From JARFQW01 sp963842955 (GTDB taxonomy: Bacteria; Pseudomonadota; Gammaproteobacteria; Steroidobacterales; XN24), in NCBI GenBank assembly GCA_963842955.1, contig CAWJIJ010000005.1, forward strand, positions 186,001 to 250,000: DNA of 64,000 bases. The letters are read 5' to 3'. A program made the translations under genes and the position numbers. Positions 30,434 through 39,783 of this stretch are shown one piece after another. How positions within the stretch are numbered: the stretch's first letter is position 1; every line of letters starts with the position of its first letter. Under the pieces are notes generated by a model. The model was not told the DNA's origin and did no database searches. It saw only the letters and a list, made by a program, of their open reading frames with translations.

Positions 30434-31000
30434 ATGTCGCTGAAAAGCATCGCCACAGGACTGTCGGTTTCGGTTGCGCTCATGGCCGTTGCGGCGCCCG
30501 CAGCCGCGGACATGAAAGAACGCCGGCAGCTCATTACCACGATGGCGACTGTCGAAGCGGTGGACTACGACACCCGTGAAATGGTGCTCAAGAGCCCGAC
30601 CGGGAGCGTGACAACGGTAGTTGTCGGTCCTGAAGTCCAGCGCCTGAGCGAAATTGTGCCCGGGGACAAGATCCGCGCCGACTACTACATTTCCATGGCC
30701 AGCGAGCTGCGCGCGCCGACCGAGGAAGAGAAGGAAGAACCGTTCATGGTCGTCCAGGGCGCCGGGCGCGCGACATCCGACGAGGCGCCGGCCGGCTTGG
30801 TCGGCCGCGAGATCCGCGTGGTTGCCACCGTCGAGCACCTGGATATGGTTGCCCAGACCGCCACGCTGCGGGGGCCCTATGGCCGGGCGCTCACCGTTCG
30901 GGTCCGGGACCCGGAGCGCATGGCGAAGGCCAAGGTAGGTGACACCGTCGTTCTCACGTACACGGAAGCGGTCGCCATTTCCGTCGAGGAGATCGAATAG
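30434..31000 (+). CDS. Small periplasmic protein of unknown function
   Basis: The 188-residue protein starts with a clear signal peptide (MSLKSIATGLSVSVALM, cleavage near AAAAD). The mature part has two similar beta segments, TVEAVDYDTREMVLKSPTG and TVEHLDMVAQTATLRGPYG, each followed by a line that may act as an OB-like or SH3-like strand pair (VVVGPEVQRLSEIVPGDKI; VRVRDPERMAKAKVGDTV). This internal symmetry suggests a duplicated small barrel. AGGAG lies eight bases before ATG 30434. It sits 59 bases after the AsmA-like gene on the same strand. No function is assigned. Confidence 0.75.
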   Translation: MSLKSIATGLSVSVALMAVAAPAAADMKERRQLITTMATVEAVDYDTREMVLKSPTGSVTTVVVGPEVQRLSEIVPGDKIRADYYISMASELRAPTEEEKEEPFMVVQGAGRATSDEAPAGLVGREIRVVATVEHLDMVAQTATLRGPYGRALTVRVRDPERMAKAKVGDTVVLTYTEAVAISVEEIE

Positions 31001-31052
31001 CCCGGCATCGCCGGGAAAACCGTGACCGGGCCCGGCAGGGAGTCGATCGATC

Positions 31053-31736
31053 GTGACTGACCCCCTGGCCGGGCTTTTCTCCGGGAACGTGCGGGTCCTG
31101 CACGCTCCCATCGCTCCCGGTGGGTCACTTTTGACTCCGGCGGAGTCCCGCTACGCCGAGTCCATGGGCGTGGATCGCCGAGCGGAGTTCGCCACGGGCC
31201 GCGCACTGGCGCGGCGGGCGCTCGTCGATCTGGGCGCTCCGCTCGGCGATCTTCTTCCGGATGCCGACCGGGCACCTGTATGGCCTGAAGGGTTCTGCGG
31301 AAGCATTGCCCATGCCCGCTGCAAAACGCGCAGCCTGTGTGCCGTCGCGGTTGCCCCCCTGTCGGACCAGAGCAGCCTCGGGCTGGATATCGAATGCGAC
31401 AGAGCCCTGAGCCCGGGGGTTGTCGAGCGGGTCGTAACACCCACGGAGGCGCGAAGCGTGGCCGCCGCGGGTTGTTCGGTGGCCGACGTGGCGGTGCTTT
31501 TTTTCTCGGCCAAGGAGGCGGTCTACAAGGCCCAGTTTCCCGTCACCCGGACATTCCTGGATTTTCCGGATGTGGAGGTTCGTCTTGACCCGGACGGCCT
31601 TGGGTTTCATGCGACCCTGCAGACCGGCTCCGGTCAGGCGTCGTTTCCGCACACGGTTTCGGGCCGCCTGTTTCGCGGCGGTGGACTGGTTGCCGCCGGT
31701 CTCCAGACTCCCGCGCTGCCTGCCGGGCCCGAATAG
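31053..31736 (+). CDS. 4'-phosphopantetheinyl transferase (EntD/Sfp superfamily)
   Basis: This 227-residue protein carries the EntD-type PPTase motifs in order: RAEFATGRALARRAL (about 43-57), GSIAHA near 83 (usually GSxxHT), LGLDIE near 109 (Mg2+-binding Asp and Glu) and FFSAKEAVYK near 150 (WxxKEAxxK motif). It transfers the phosphopantetheine arm from CoA to a carrier-protein serine in siderophore, polyketide or fatty-acid systems. No carrier-protein gene lies in the window. The start is GTG 31053, with AGGGAG upstream. A short reading frame and the motif spacing support a single-domain EntD-like enzyme and not the two-domain Sfp layout. Confidence 0.85.
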   Translation: MTDPLAGLFSGNVRVLHAPIAPGGSLLTPAESRYAESMGVDRRAEFATGRALARRALVDLGAPLGDLLPDADRAPVWPEGFCGSIAHARCKTRSLCAVAVAPLSDQSSLGLDIECDRALSPGVVERVVTPTEARSVAAAGCSVADVAVLFFSAKEAVYKAQFPVTRTFLDFPDVEVRLDPDGLGFHATLQTGSGQASFPHTVSGRLFRGGGLVAAGLQTPALPAGPE

Positions 31737-31947
31737 CGTCTGCAACTCGCGGAAAAAGTCCTCGCCCGAGGGGCCGCGAGGGATGGCATCGGGCTTCCAC
31801 ATTAACGCACGCGTTTTCCCCGCGCCCTGGTCAAGATGACTGTCAGCCGGCGCTTATGTTGAATGGACCTGACGCCGCCCCCGGCGCGAGGTTAGTCTTG
31901 GCTTTCCCGTGCATCCGTTTCGTTCATTCCGGCGTAACGTTTGGGTG

Positions 31948-31960
31948 CCGGAATTTCCGG
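31948..31960. promoter_or_regulatory. 13-base dyad upstream of the TonB receptor
   Basis: CCGGAA-T-TTCCGG is a perfect inverted repeat ending 17 bases before ATG 31978 of the TonB-dependent receptor. Its place in the leader could suit a repressor site or simply a small RNA hairpin over the ribosome-binding region. I see no known metal-regulator consensus (Fur or Zur) in it. Short dyads also arise by chance in GC-rich DNA. Confidence 0.3.
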
Positions 31961-31977
31961 AAAACTTCGGGGGGTCT

Positions 31978-34110
31978 ATGTTCAAGGTTCATTCTGCTGT
32001 GCATCGCGCCGGCCTGGTCACGTGCGTGCTGGCCGCATTCCCGCCCTCGGAGACCATGGCCCATGAACCCGAGGGGGACCCGGTGGCACTGGAAGATGTC
32101 GTCGTGCTCGGCCGCGCCCGCAACCTCGTCGGCTCCGCGATATCCGCCTCCGAGGGGCGTGTGGGGCAGCCGGAAATCGAGTCCCGCCCGATGCTGCGAA
32201 CCGGTGAGATCCTCGAGCTGATTCCCGGCATGATCGTGACTCAGCACAGCGGGACCGGCAAAGGCAACCAGATGTTTCTGCGCGGTTTCAATCTTGACCA
32301 CGGGACCGACTTCGCAACGTGGGTCGACGGTATGCCCGTCAATATGCGATCCCATGCCCACGGCCAGGGATACACTGACGTCAATTTCCTGATTCCCGAG
32401 ATGGTCCAGGAAATGGAGTTCCGGAAGGGTCCGTACTATGCGGACGTGGGGGATTTCTCATCCGCTGGCTCGGCGCATTTCGAGACCTTCAGCTGGATGC
32501 CCCAGGATGTCGTGAAACTCGCTGGCGGAGAGGACGGCTATGCCAGGGCGCTGGTGGCCGGGTCCGCGGCGCTGGACTCCGACAACCTCGTCTATGCCCT
32601 CGAGGCGCAGCACTACGATGGCCCGTGGGACGACATTGACGAAGATCTGAAGAAATACAACGGCATGTTCCGCTATGTGAATCGGGGCGAATCCGGCCAC
32701 TGGGATGTAACCCTGATGGGCTACGACGCCGAATGGAACTCCGCAGACCAGATTCCCGAGCGCGCCGTGCGGGAGGGCCTGATATCCGACCTGGGCTCAC
32801 TGGACACCGATGTTGGCGGCGAGAGCAGCCGCTACAGTTTGTCGGCTCGAGGCGTGCAGTCCTGGTCGCTGGGCCAGACCTACGTCAGCGCGTACATCAT
32901 CGACTACAGCCTGGACCTGTGGTCGAACTTCACGTATTTCCTTGACGACCCGGTCAACGGTGACGAATTCCAGCAGAGCGAGGATCGCATGATCTACGGC
33001 GGTAGCCTGGCGCATCACTGGGACTCTTCCCTGTTTGGCAAGGCGCTGGCCCATCGCACCGGGCTGGAGTTCCGCTACGACGACGTCGATGACGTGGGCT
33101 TGTATCAGACGGTGGCCAGAAATCGTATCAATACGTTCCGTGAAGACGACGTCAAGGAGTCGAGCGTGGGCTGGTACTACCGGGTCGAGGTTCCCTGGAC
33201 CAGCCGGCTCACGACGCTGCTCGGCGTGCGCGCAGACTGGTACGACTTCGATGTGGACAGCGACAATCCGCTGAACTCGGGCGACGACGATGACTTTCTG
33301 CTCAGTCCGAAATTCAACCTGGTCTATAACGCCTCGCCCGCACTCGACCTGTACCTCAGTGCAGGCAAAGGCTTTCACAGCAACGATGCCCGGGGCACCA
33401 CGATCTCCATTGATCCCCGCACCGGCGAGGACGTCGACCCCGTGGACCCGCTGGTGGAGTCCGATGGGGCCGAGGTGGGGCTGCGGTTCGCGCCGGACCC
33501 CCGGATCAACAGCTCCGCATCGCTGTGGTATCTGAAACTGGATTCGGAGTTGCTGTATGTGGGTGACGCCGGCACGACCGAGCCCAGTACCGAAAGCGAG
33601 CGCTGGGGCGTGGAGTTCGCGAACTATATTCGCCCGACCGACTGGCTGACCCTCGACGCCGACTACACGTGGACCGACTCGGAGCTGAATGACAATCCCG
33701 ACGGCGACAAGATTCCCGGGGCCATCGAGAGCGTCTTCAGCTCCGGGATTACGGCCACTCATCCGTCCGGCCTGAGCGGTTCGCTGCGCGTGCGCTACTT
33801 CGGGGAGCGGCCCCTGATCGAGGACAACAGCGTCAAGTCCGATGATTTCACGACGGTTAACATGCAGCTTGGCTATACGAGAGGCCGCTGGCAGACCCGG
33901 CTGGACGTTCTCAACCTGTTCGACTCCGACGACCACGACATCGACTATTTCTATGCGTCCCGCCTGCAGGGCGAGCCGGCCGAGGGCGTGGAGGACATCC
34001 ACTTCCATCCCATCGAGCCGCGCACCATCAGGCTTTCCGTCAGCTACCGGTTCAGCGACCGCAGCGACGACTACACGCGTTCGCCCTCGGTCGCCTGGAA
34101 CTCCCGGTAG
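31978..34110 (+). CDS. TonB-dependent outer-membrane receptor
   Basis: The 710-residue protein (from ATG 31978; a longer frame to 31909 lacks a ribosome site, while GGGGGG lies just before 31978) has a signal peptide ending near ETMA, a plug domain with MFLRGFNLDHGTDFATWVDG and the strongly conserved NMRSHAHGQGYTDVNFLIPE, and a 22-strand barrel ending in an aromatic strand region (IRLSVSYRFSD). This plug signature marks a widespread receptor group whose ligand is not established; a metal chelate is plausible because of the clustered His residues. The short tail after SYRF (about 16 residues) is unusual for TonB receptors, which normally end at the last Phe. Confidence 0.88.
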   Translation: MFKVHSAVHRAGLVTCVLAAFPPSETMAHEPEGDPVALEDVVVLGRARNLVGSAISASEGRVGQPEIESRPMLRTGEILELIPGMIVTQHSGTGKGNQMFLRGFNLDHGTDFATWVDGMPVNMRSHAHGQGYTDVNFLIPEMVQEMEFRKGPYYADVGDFSSAGSAHFETFSWMPQDVVKLAGGEDGYARALVAGSAALDSDNLVYALEAQHYDGPWDDIDEDLKKYNGMFRYVNRGESGHWDVTLMGYDAEWNSADQIPERAVREGLISDLGSLDTDVGGESSRYSLSARGVQSWSLGQTYVSAYIIDYSLDLWSNFTYFLDDPVNGDEFQQSEDRMIYGGSLAHHWDSSLFGKALAHRTGLEFRYDDVDDVGLYQTVARNRINTFREDDVKESSVGWYYRVEVPWTSRLTTLLGVRADWYDFDVDSDNPLNSGDDDDFLLSPKFNLVYNASPALDLYLSAGKGFHSNDARGTTISIDPRTGEDVDPVDPLVESDGAEVGLRFAPDPRINSSASLWYLKLDSELLYVGDAGTTEPSTESERWGVEFANYIRPTDWLTLDADYTWTDSELNDNPDGDKIPGAIESVFSSGITATHPSGLSGSLRVRYFGERPLIEDNSVKSDDFTTVNMQLGYTRGRWQTRLDVLNLFDSDDHDIDYFYASRLQGEPAEGVEDIHFHPIEPRTIRLSVSYRFSDRSDDYTRSPSVAWNSR

Positions 34111-34326
34111 CGCCGGGTCGAGACCGCGCCGTAACAGCAGGGGAGGCGAGGCCTTCTCCGCATCCGCATGCCGCCGACGGGTAACGGGGCTTGCGGGCGC
34201 CGGACGACATGTCGTGGCGGCCTGTATCCCGTAAAGACCGACCTGCTGACCCGCGCAGTACGGATTATCCGTCGGCCGGTTGGTGATATCCTGCCCGCAT
34301 CGAATTCTGCGCTGGAGTCTTCCTGC

Positions 34327-36193
34327 ATGAAGTTCTGTTCCCGGCTGCTCGGGCCGCTGCTTATTGCATTGGCCGGCTCCTTGTCCCTTGCCCACGCGGC
34401 TCCCGGCTTTTCCTTCGAAGACTGGAAGACGGTCGTGGCGGATACCGAAGATGTCGATGAGCTCGCCCGCCTCTATCTCGATCTCTTGCTGGAAACCGAT
34501 CCGTCCACCGGTCTGCAGGTGGGTATCCACGGCACGCCCGAAGATCCCGCCTATTTCGACGACCGGCTGAAGGATGTCTCGCCGGAGGCCCTGGAGGAGA
34601 CCCACGCGGCCCTCATGGTCCTCGGGTTGCGCCTGCAGTCCATCGATCCGGACGAGCTGACCAGGGAAGCCGCGGGTGGATCGGCACATTCTTCTGAACC
34701 GGGTTCAGCTGCAGATGCTTGAACAGGACGAGCTGCGGGAGCAGAAGGACCCGCTTACCTACGTATCCGGTCTGGGCGGCGCATTCAATGGCCTGATCAT
34801 GCGGGACTATGCCCCGCTGGCCCAGCGCGTACGCAGTTTCGGCCGGCGCTGCGTCGGCGTGGAGACTTACCTGGAGCAGGCCCGCCTTCACCTGGCGCCG
34901 GAAGATGTGCGTCCCACGGCCGTGCAGAAACAGATCGCCACGGCGCGCCTCGAGGGTCTGGCGGCGGTGGGCGGTCTGTTCGACAAGACCTATGGGGATC
35001 TGCTTTCACGGGCAGGCCTCTCGGAAATGGAATCGAACGATCTCAGCGAGGCCTGTGCCGATGCCGCCGCGGCTATTGGCCGGTTTGCCAGCTGGTTCGA
35101 GACCACGGTAGCTCCTCGCCCGGACGGCGAATGGCGGCTCGGCGCCGACTTGTACCGGCAGAAATACGATCTCTACATGGACTACCCGCTGGGGCCGGAG
35201 GCGCTGCTGGCTGATGCCGAGAAAGCTCTGGACCGAGTCCACGCGAACCTGGTCCGAACCGCCCGGAAAATCCACGACGAGTACCTCGCCGAGGCAATTG
35301 CCGCAGGGGAAATCGAGACCGCCGGTGCGCTCCCCGACCGCGACGTCGTAAGCAACGTCCTTGCGAAAGTCTCACAAGACCGTTCCACCGCCGACACCCT
35401 GATCAAGGACAGCTACGCACTGGCGGATGCCATCGTGGGCTTCGTCAATGACCAGGATCTGCTGGACCTGCCGCCGACCTCCAAGCTTCGTATCGAAGAG
35501 ATTCCGCCCCATCTTTCGGGCTACGCGGTCGCGCAGATCATTCCGGCGCCGGCCTTCGAGCCTGAGCTGGAGTCGGTGTGGTTCTGGGATCTTCCGCTCC
35601 TGAGGACCGCGGATTCGTATCTCAAGGAGTACAATCGCCCGACGCTGGCCATGGTCTATATCCACGAAGGCGTGCCGGGTCATTTCGTCCAGCTCGAGTA
35701 CTCCAACCGCTTCGAGCGGGTCGTGCCGAAGATCTTCCTCAACGGTCCCATGGTGGAAGGCTGGGCCACCTACATCGCCACCCAGCTCGTGGATCTCGGC
35801 TTTACCATCTACCCGGAGAGCCCCTTTGGCCATGATCTCCAGAAGATGGTGGACGACAAGCTGGTCCTGCGCAGCATCATTAACGCCATCATTGATATTC
35901 GCCTGCACACCACGGACTGGCCGGAGGACGATGCCGTCGCCCTGATGATGGAGCGGGGATTCCAGGAGGAGGGTGAGGCACGGGGCAAGCTGACTCGCGC
36001 CAAGCTCAGCTCGGTCCAGCTGGCGACCTACTTTGCCGGCCACCGGGCGATTCTCGAACTGCTCGGGGAATACCGGGCACGGCGGGGGGACGCCTTTACG
36101 TGGAAAGAATTCAACGAACGGCTTGTCAGCGCCGGATCGCCGCCGTTTTTCGTTCTTCGCGAGGACATGCTCGCCACGGCTGCTGATGACTAG
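34327..36193 (+). CDS. DUF885-family peptidase-like exported protein (one frameshift)
   Basis: Corrected, this is about 621 residues, usual for DUF885. A signal peptide (MKFCSRLLGPLLIALAGSL to AHAA) is followed by the helical DUF885 fold. The metallopeptidase-like motif YIHEGVPGHFVQLEYSNRF provides His-Glu-x3-His, and MVEGWATY downstream supplies a likely third ligand Glu. One extra G near 34675 (GCGGGTG) interrupts the frame between TREAA and VDRHILLNRVQLQ. Family members are thought to be zinc proteases related to M2/M3-type folds, but biochemical data are scarce. The gene follows the TonB receptor by 216 bases with no obvious terminator between. Confidence 0.82.
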
Positions 36194-36256
36194 CAGATTT
36201 CACCGGCTGCCCCGGACCACTGGTCGGTCCGGTCTCCCCGGTCATTCCGGCTGGCG

Positions 36257-38624
36257 TTGAGGGTGAGGGTGACAAGGCCGGGCACCCGGACAGCGCTTGC
36301 GTGCATGGTGCTGGTCTTGCTGGCCGCCTGTGGACGGGAAGCTTCCGTGAACGGATCCGGCGGAGGGGAGGCTGCTGCCCGGGTCGAAGCCACGACGCCG
36401 AAAGCCGCGATGCAGGATGACGCTACAGCATCCAGTGCGGGCGGTTTTGCCGGCGCGGAGGTCTGCGCGAAGTGCCACGTGAACGAAGCTGCCGCCTGGC
36501 AGGGCTCGCACCACGATCTTGCCATGGCGGTCGCCGATATCGATTCGGTCCTCGGTGACTTCGACGATACGGAATTCGAGATTGCCGGCGAGCACAGTCG
36601 CTTCTTTCGGCGCGACGGTGGTTGGTGGATTGCGGCAAGCACCCCCGATGGCGTGACGGCGGAATACCAGGTCGCCTACACCTTCGGTGCGGATCCCCTG
36701 CAGCAGTACCTGATCGAATTTCCCGATGGGCGCCTGCAGGCCTACGGGGTTGCCTGGGATACCCGGCCGCAGGAGGCAGGGGGACAACGGTGGTTTCATG
36801 TCTACGGAGACGAGCCGCCCGAGGCGGGGGAGTCCATTCACTGGACGGGCATCGACCAGAACTGGAACTATATGTGCGCCGACTGCCATTCCACCGGCTT
36901 TCGCAAGAACTACGATCCGGGCGCCGATACCTACGCCTCGACATACACGGATATCGACGTCGCCTGCGAAGCCTGCCACGGGCCCGGCGCCGCCCACGCC
37001 GAGTGGGCGGCGGCGGGCGCCGGCGGGGCTGACCCGGGGTTTCCCGTGCCGCTGGCCCAGGACGGGCGCCGCCGGGTCAGTGTCCCCGGCGAGCCGACGG
37101 TGAAAATCGAGGGCCCGGTCAATCGCACCGAGGTCGAGTCCTGCGGCCGCTGCCACGCCCGCCGGACAACGCTCCGGGAACCCTACGCCCACGGCAAGGT
37201 GCTGACCGACTCCTTTATGCCCGCCCTGCTGACCGAGCCGCTTTATCACCCGGACGGTCAGATCCGCGACGAGGTGTATGTCTACGGGTCCTTCCGGCAG
37301 AGCCGGATGTATGCTGTCCGGAGTGACCTGCGGCGACTGCCATGAGCCCCATAGCCTGGAATTGCGTGCGCAGGGCGACGGTGTATGTGCCCAGTGTCAT
37401 CAGCCGGCGCACTTTGCCGCGGCCGGGCATACGTTCCACGAGCCGGGCCCGGAGGCACCGGGCTGTCGCGACTGCCATATGCCGGCCCAGGACTACATGG
37501 TCGTGGACCCGCGCCGCGACCATAGCTTCCGGGTGCCGCGGCCGGACCTCGCCGCATCCCTGGGGGTGACCAATGCCTGCGCGGCCTGTCATGCGGACAA
37601 GGCGCCGCAGTGGAGCGCAGAGGCAGTGCGGGCGTGGTTGGGCCGGGATGCTCTCGGCGGGCAGGACTTCGCGGTGGCATTTCGACGCGCCGGCGATGGC
37701 TGGCCGAACGCGGCCCCGGACCTGTTGGCGATCGTGGACGACGATGCCGAGGCGGCCATTGTCCGCGCCACGGCGCTCGCCCATCTCGCCCGATTCCCCT
37801 CCCGGGAGTCATTTTCCCGGGTTGCGGCCAACGCCTACGATGAGGATCCCCTGGTGCGCCTTGGAGCCGTCAGCGCCGCGGAGGGGTTCCAGCCGGACAC
37901 CCGGCGCACGCTGCTCGAACCTCTGCTCGCGGACCCCGTGCTGGCGGTTCGGGCCGAGGCCGCGCGGTCGCTGTCGGCGGCGGACCCTGCGGCGCTTTCC
38001 GACCCAGGCCGGGGCGCCCTGGGCGCGGGCCTGGCCGACTATGTGCAGATCCAGCGGCACAACGCGGACCGGCCGGAGGCGAGAATGAACCTGGGCAATC
38101 TGTACGCGGAAGCCCGGGATTCCGTCACCGCCGAGCAGCAGTACCGGGCCGCGATTGAGCTGCAGCCGGATTTCGTGCCCGCCTGGAACAACCTGGCCGA
38201 TCTGCAGCGGGCCACGGGTGACGACGCGGGTGCGGAGGCGACCTTGCGCTCGGGCCTTGAGGCCGTTCGCAATCCCGCGACACTCGAATATGCGCTGGGT
38301 CTGCTGCTGATCAGGGCCGGACGGCCCGAAGAAGCGCTGGAATGGTTTTCCCGGGCAACGCTGTCGGCGCCGGACAATGCGCGCTTCGCCTACGTTTACG
38401 GGGTGGCCCTGCATGACCTGGGCCGGCCGACCGACGGCATCGAGGCCCTGCAAGCCGCTCACGCGGCGCGCCCCAGCGATGCCGATGTGCTGGCAGCTCT
38501 CGTGGTCTTTTGCCGGGACGCGGGTCGGTTGGCCGATGCCAGGCGCTATGCGGATCGGCTGGTGGAGCTGCAGCCGGACAACCCGGAGGCGCTTGCCCTC
38601 AGGGACGGGCTTGAACCGTCCTAG
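36257..38624 (+). CDS. Eight-heme c-type cytochrome with HEAT-like and TPR domains (one frameshift)
   Basis: Corrected length is about 788 residues. A lipoprotein signal (LVLLAACG, lipid Cys25) leads into a cytochrome region with eight CxxCH heme-binding motifs: CAKCH (70-74), CADCH, CEACH, CGRCH, then after the break CGDCH, CAQCH, CRDCH and CAACH. A HEAT-like repeat stretch follows (ATALAHLARFPSRESF, DPLVRLGAVSAAEGF, DPVLAVRAEAARSL), then three or more TPRs (NLGNLYAEARDSVTAEQQYR onward). One extra base near 37313 shifts the frame between QSRMY and LSGVTCGDCHEPH. Such proteins are predicted periplasmic electron carriers or reductases of the c554/octaheme type; acceptor unknown. The start may be TTG 36257 or GTG 36263/36269. 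Its stop shares the CTAG tetranucleotide with the convergent LysR gene. Confidence 0.85.
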
Positions 38625-39609
38625 TCCTGGACCAGGGGCCGTGAGCCCCAGTAGCGGTCCCGGAGCGCCGCCTCCCGTTCGCGCAGGCGCTCTTCCGCGT
38701 CGTCGATACAGGCCATGAAGTCCCGCCCGGCCCGGCTTGGCGGCCGGTTGGCGAGACGCACGAAGCCGTAGCGCAGGTGCAACCAGTTGGCGCGGACGCC
38801 AAGCAGCGTCAGGTTCCCCCGTTGAAGGTCATCGTCGAGCTGGCTCAGCGTGCTGATGCGCCAGGCAGTCGCTGTTCTCGACGATTTGTTTGGCCAGGAA
38901 CATCGACGTTGCGGCAACCCTCGGGACAAAGAGCTGCCGGACGAGATCGAGGGTGCCCGCCGGGCAGTCGTCACCGATGTCCCGGAACGAAGCCGCGGCT
39001 CGCCACGGAATCACGGAGGCGGCCCAGGGGAATTCGAACAGCTCCTTCAGCCCGACTGCCGGCCGACCGGCCAGCGGGTGCTTTCTACGCGCGAAGAAGA
39101 AGACCGGATGGGAGCCTACCGGCGTGACGTGGAATTTCGGGTCGTTCTCGAACGGGCTGGTTTCGCAGAACGCGAGGTCTACCTCACGCCGGGTGAGTGA
39201 GTTGGCGATGGCAACCCACTCGTAGGTACGCAAGCGAAAAGTTGAGCCGCGGCCGGGACTCGAGCAGCCGCCCCACGGCCTCGGCGACCGAAAGCTCGGC
39301 CGGATAGTGGCCCACGGCCACCGACAGTTCGCCGAGTCCGCCATCCCGGGCCCGCGCGACATCCTGCTCGAGATCGGAGAGTTCCGCTAGCAGCCGGCCG
39401 CCGCGGGCAGCCACCAGCTGGCCGACCTCGGTGGGGTCTACGCCCGCCCGGCTCCTCAGAAACAGGGATTCACCCAGTCTTTCTTCCAGGGACTTCAGGG
39501 CCCGGCTCAGCGCGGGCTGGCTGATATGCAGCGAGTCCGCGGCGCGCCCGAAGTGCCGATGGCGATCGATCGCGGCAACGAGTCGAAGGTCCCGGGAGGT
39601 GAATTCCAT
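38621..39609 (-). CDS. LysR-family transcriptional regulator (two frameshifts)
   Basis: Corrected length is about 328 residues. The N-terminus is a standard LysR winged helix-turn-helix: RLVAAIDRHRHFGRAADSLHISQPALSRALKSLEERLGESLF. The rest is the ligand-binding domain (VDLAFCETSPFENDPKFHV; LFEFPWAASVIP). Extra bases occur in an A-run at 39238-39241 (plus strand) and near 38861, each followed at once by sensible sequence (RLRTYEWVAIANSL; RISTLSQLDDDLQ). It is divergent from the sulfatase gene 174 bases away, the usual arrangement for a LysR activator and its target. A perfect TATAAT lies only eight bases before its ATG, so the mRNA may be nearly leaderless. Confidence 0.83.
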
Positions 39610-39616
39610 AACTCAA

Positions 39617-39631
39617 GATTATAGATAAATC
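39617..39631 (-). promoter_or_regulatory. AT-rich promoter/dyad of the LysR-sulfatase divergent region
   Basis: GATT (39617-39620) and AATC (39628-39631) form a dyad around a 7-base AT-rich centre. On the minus strand the same bases contain TATAAT, ending eight bases before the LysR ATG at 39609. In this GC-rich window the local AT content stands out. It may be both the LysR -10 element and an autoregulatory site; the classical T-N11-A spacing is not met exactly. Confidence 0.4.
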
Positions 39632-39783
39632 ACAAAGAATGCATTGAAGTTACCTGTCAGCTTCGATTGAATACGCAGCCTTGGCCGGAAGGATCCGGAT
39701 TCTGCTCTTCGGGGCGGGATTGCGACACGAGTCGCTGTCATCGGCCAGAGAGCCGAAAACCTGTTTCTTCTGGAGGGGTTCGT

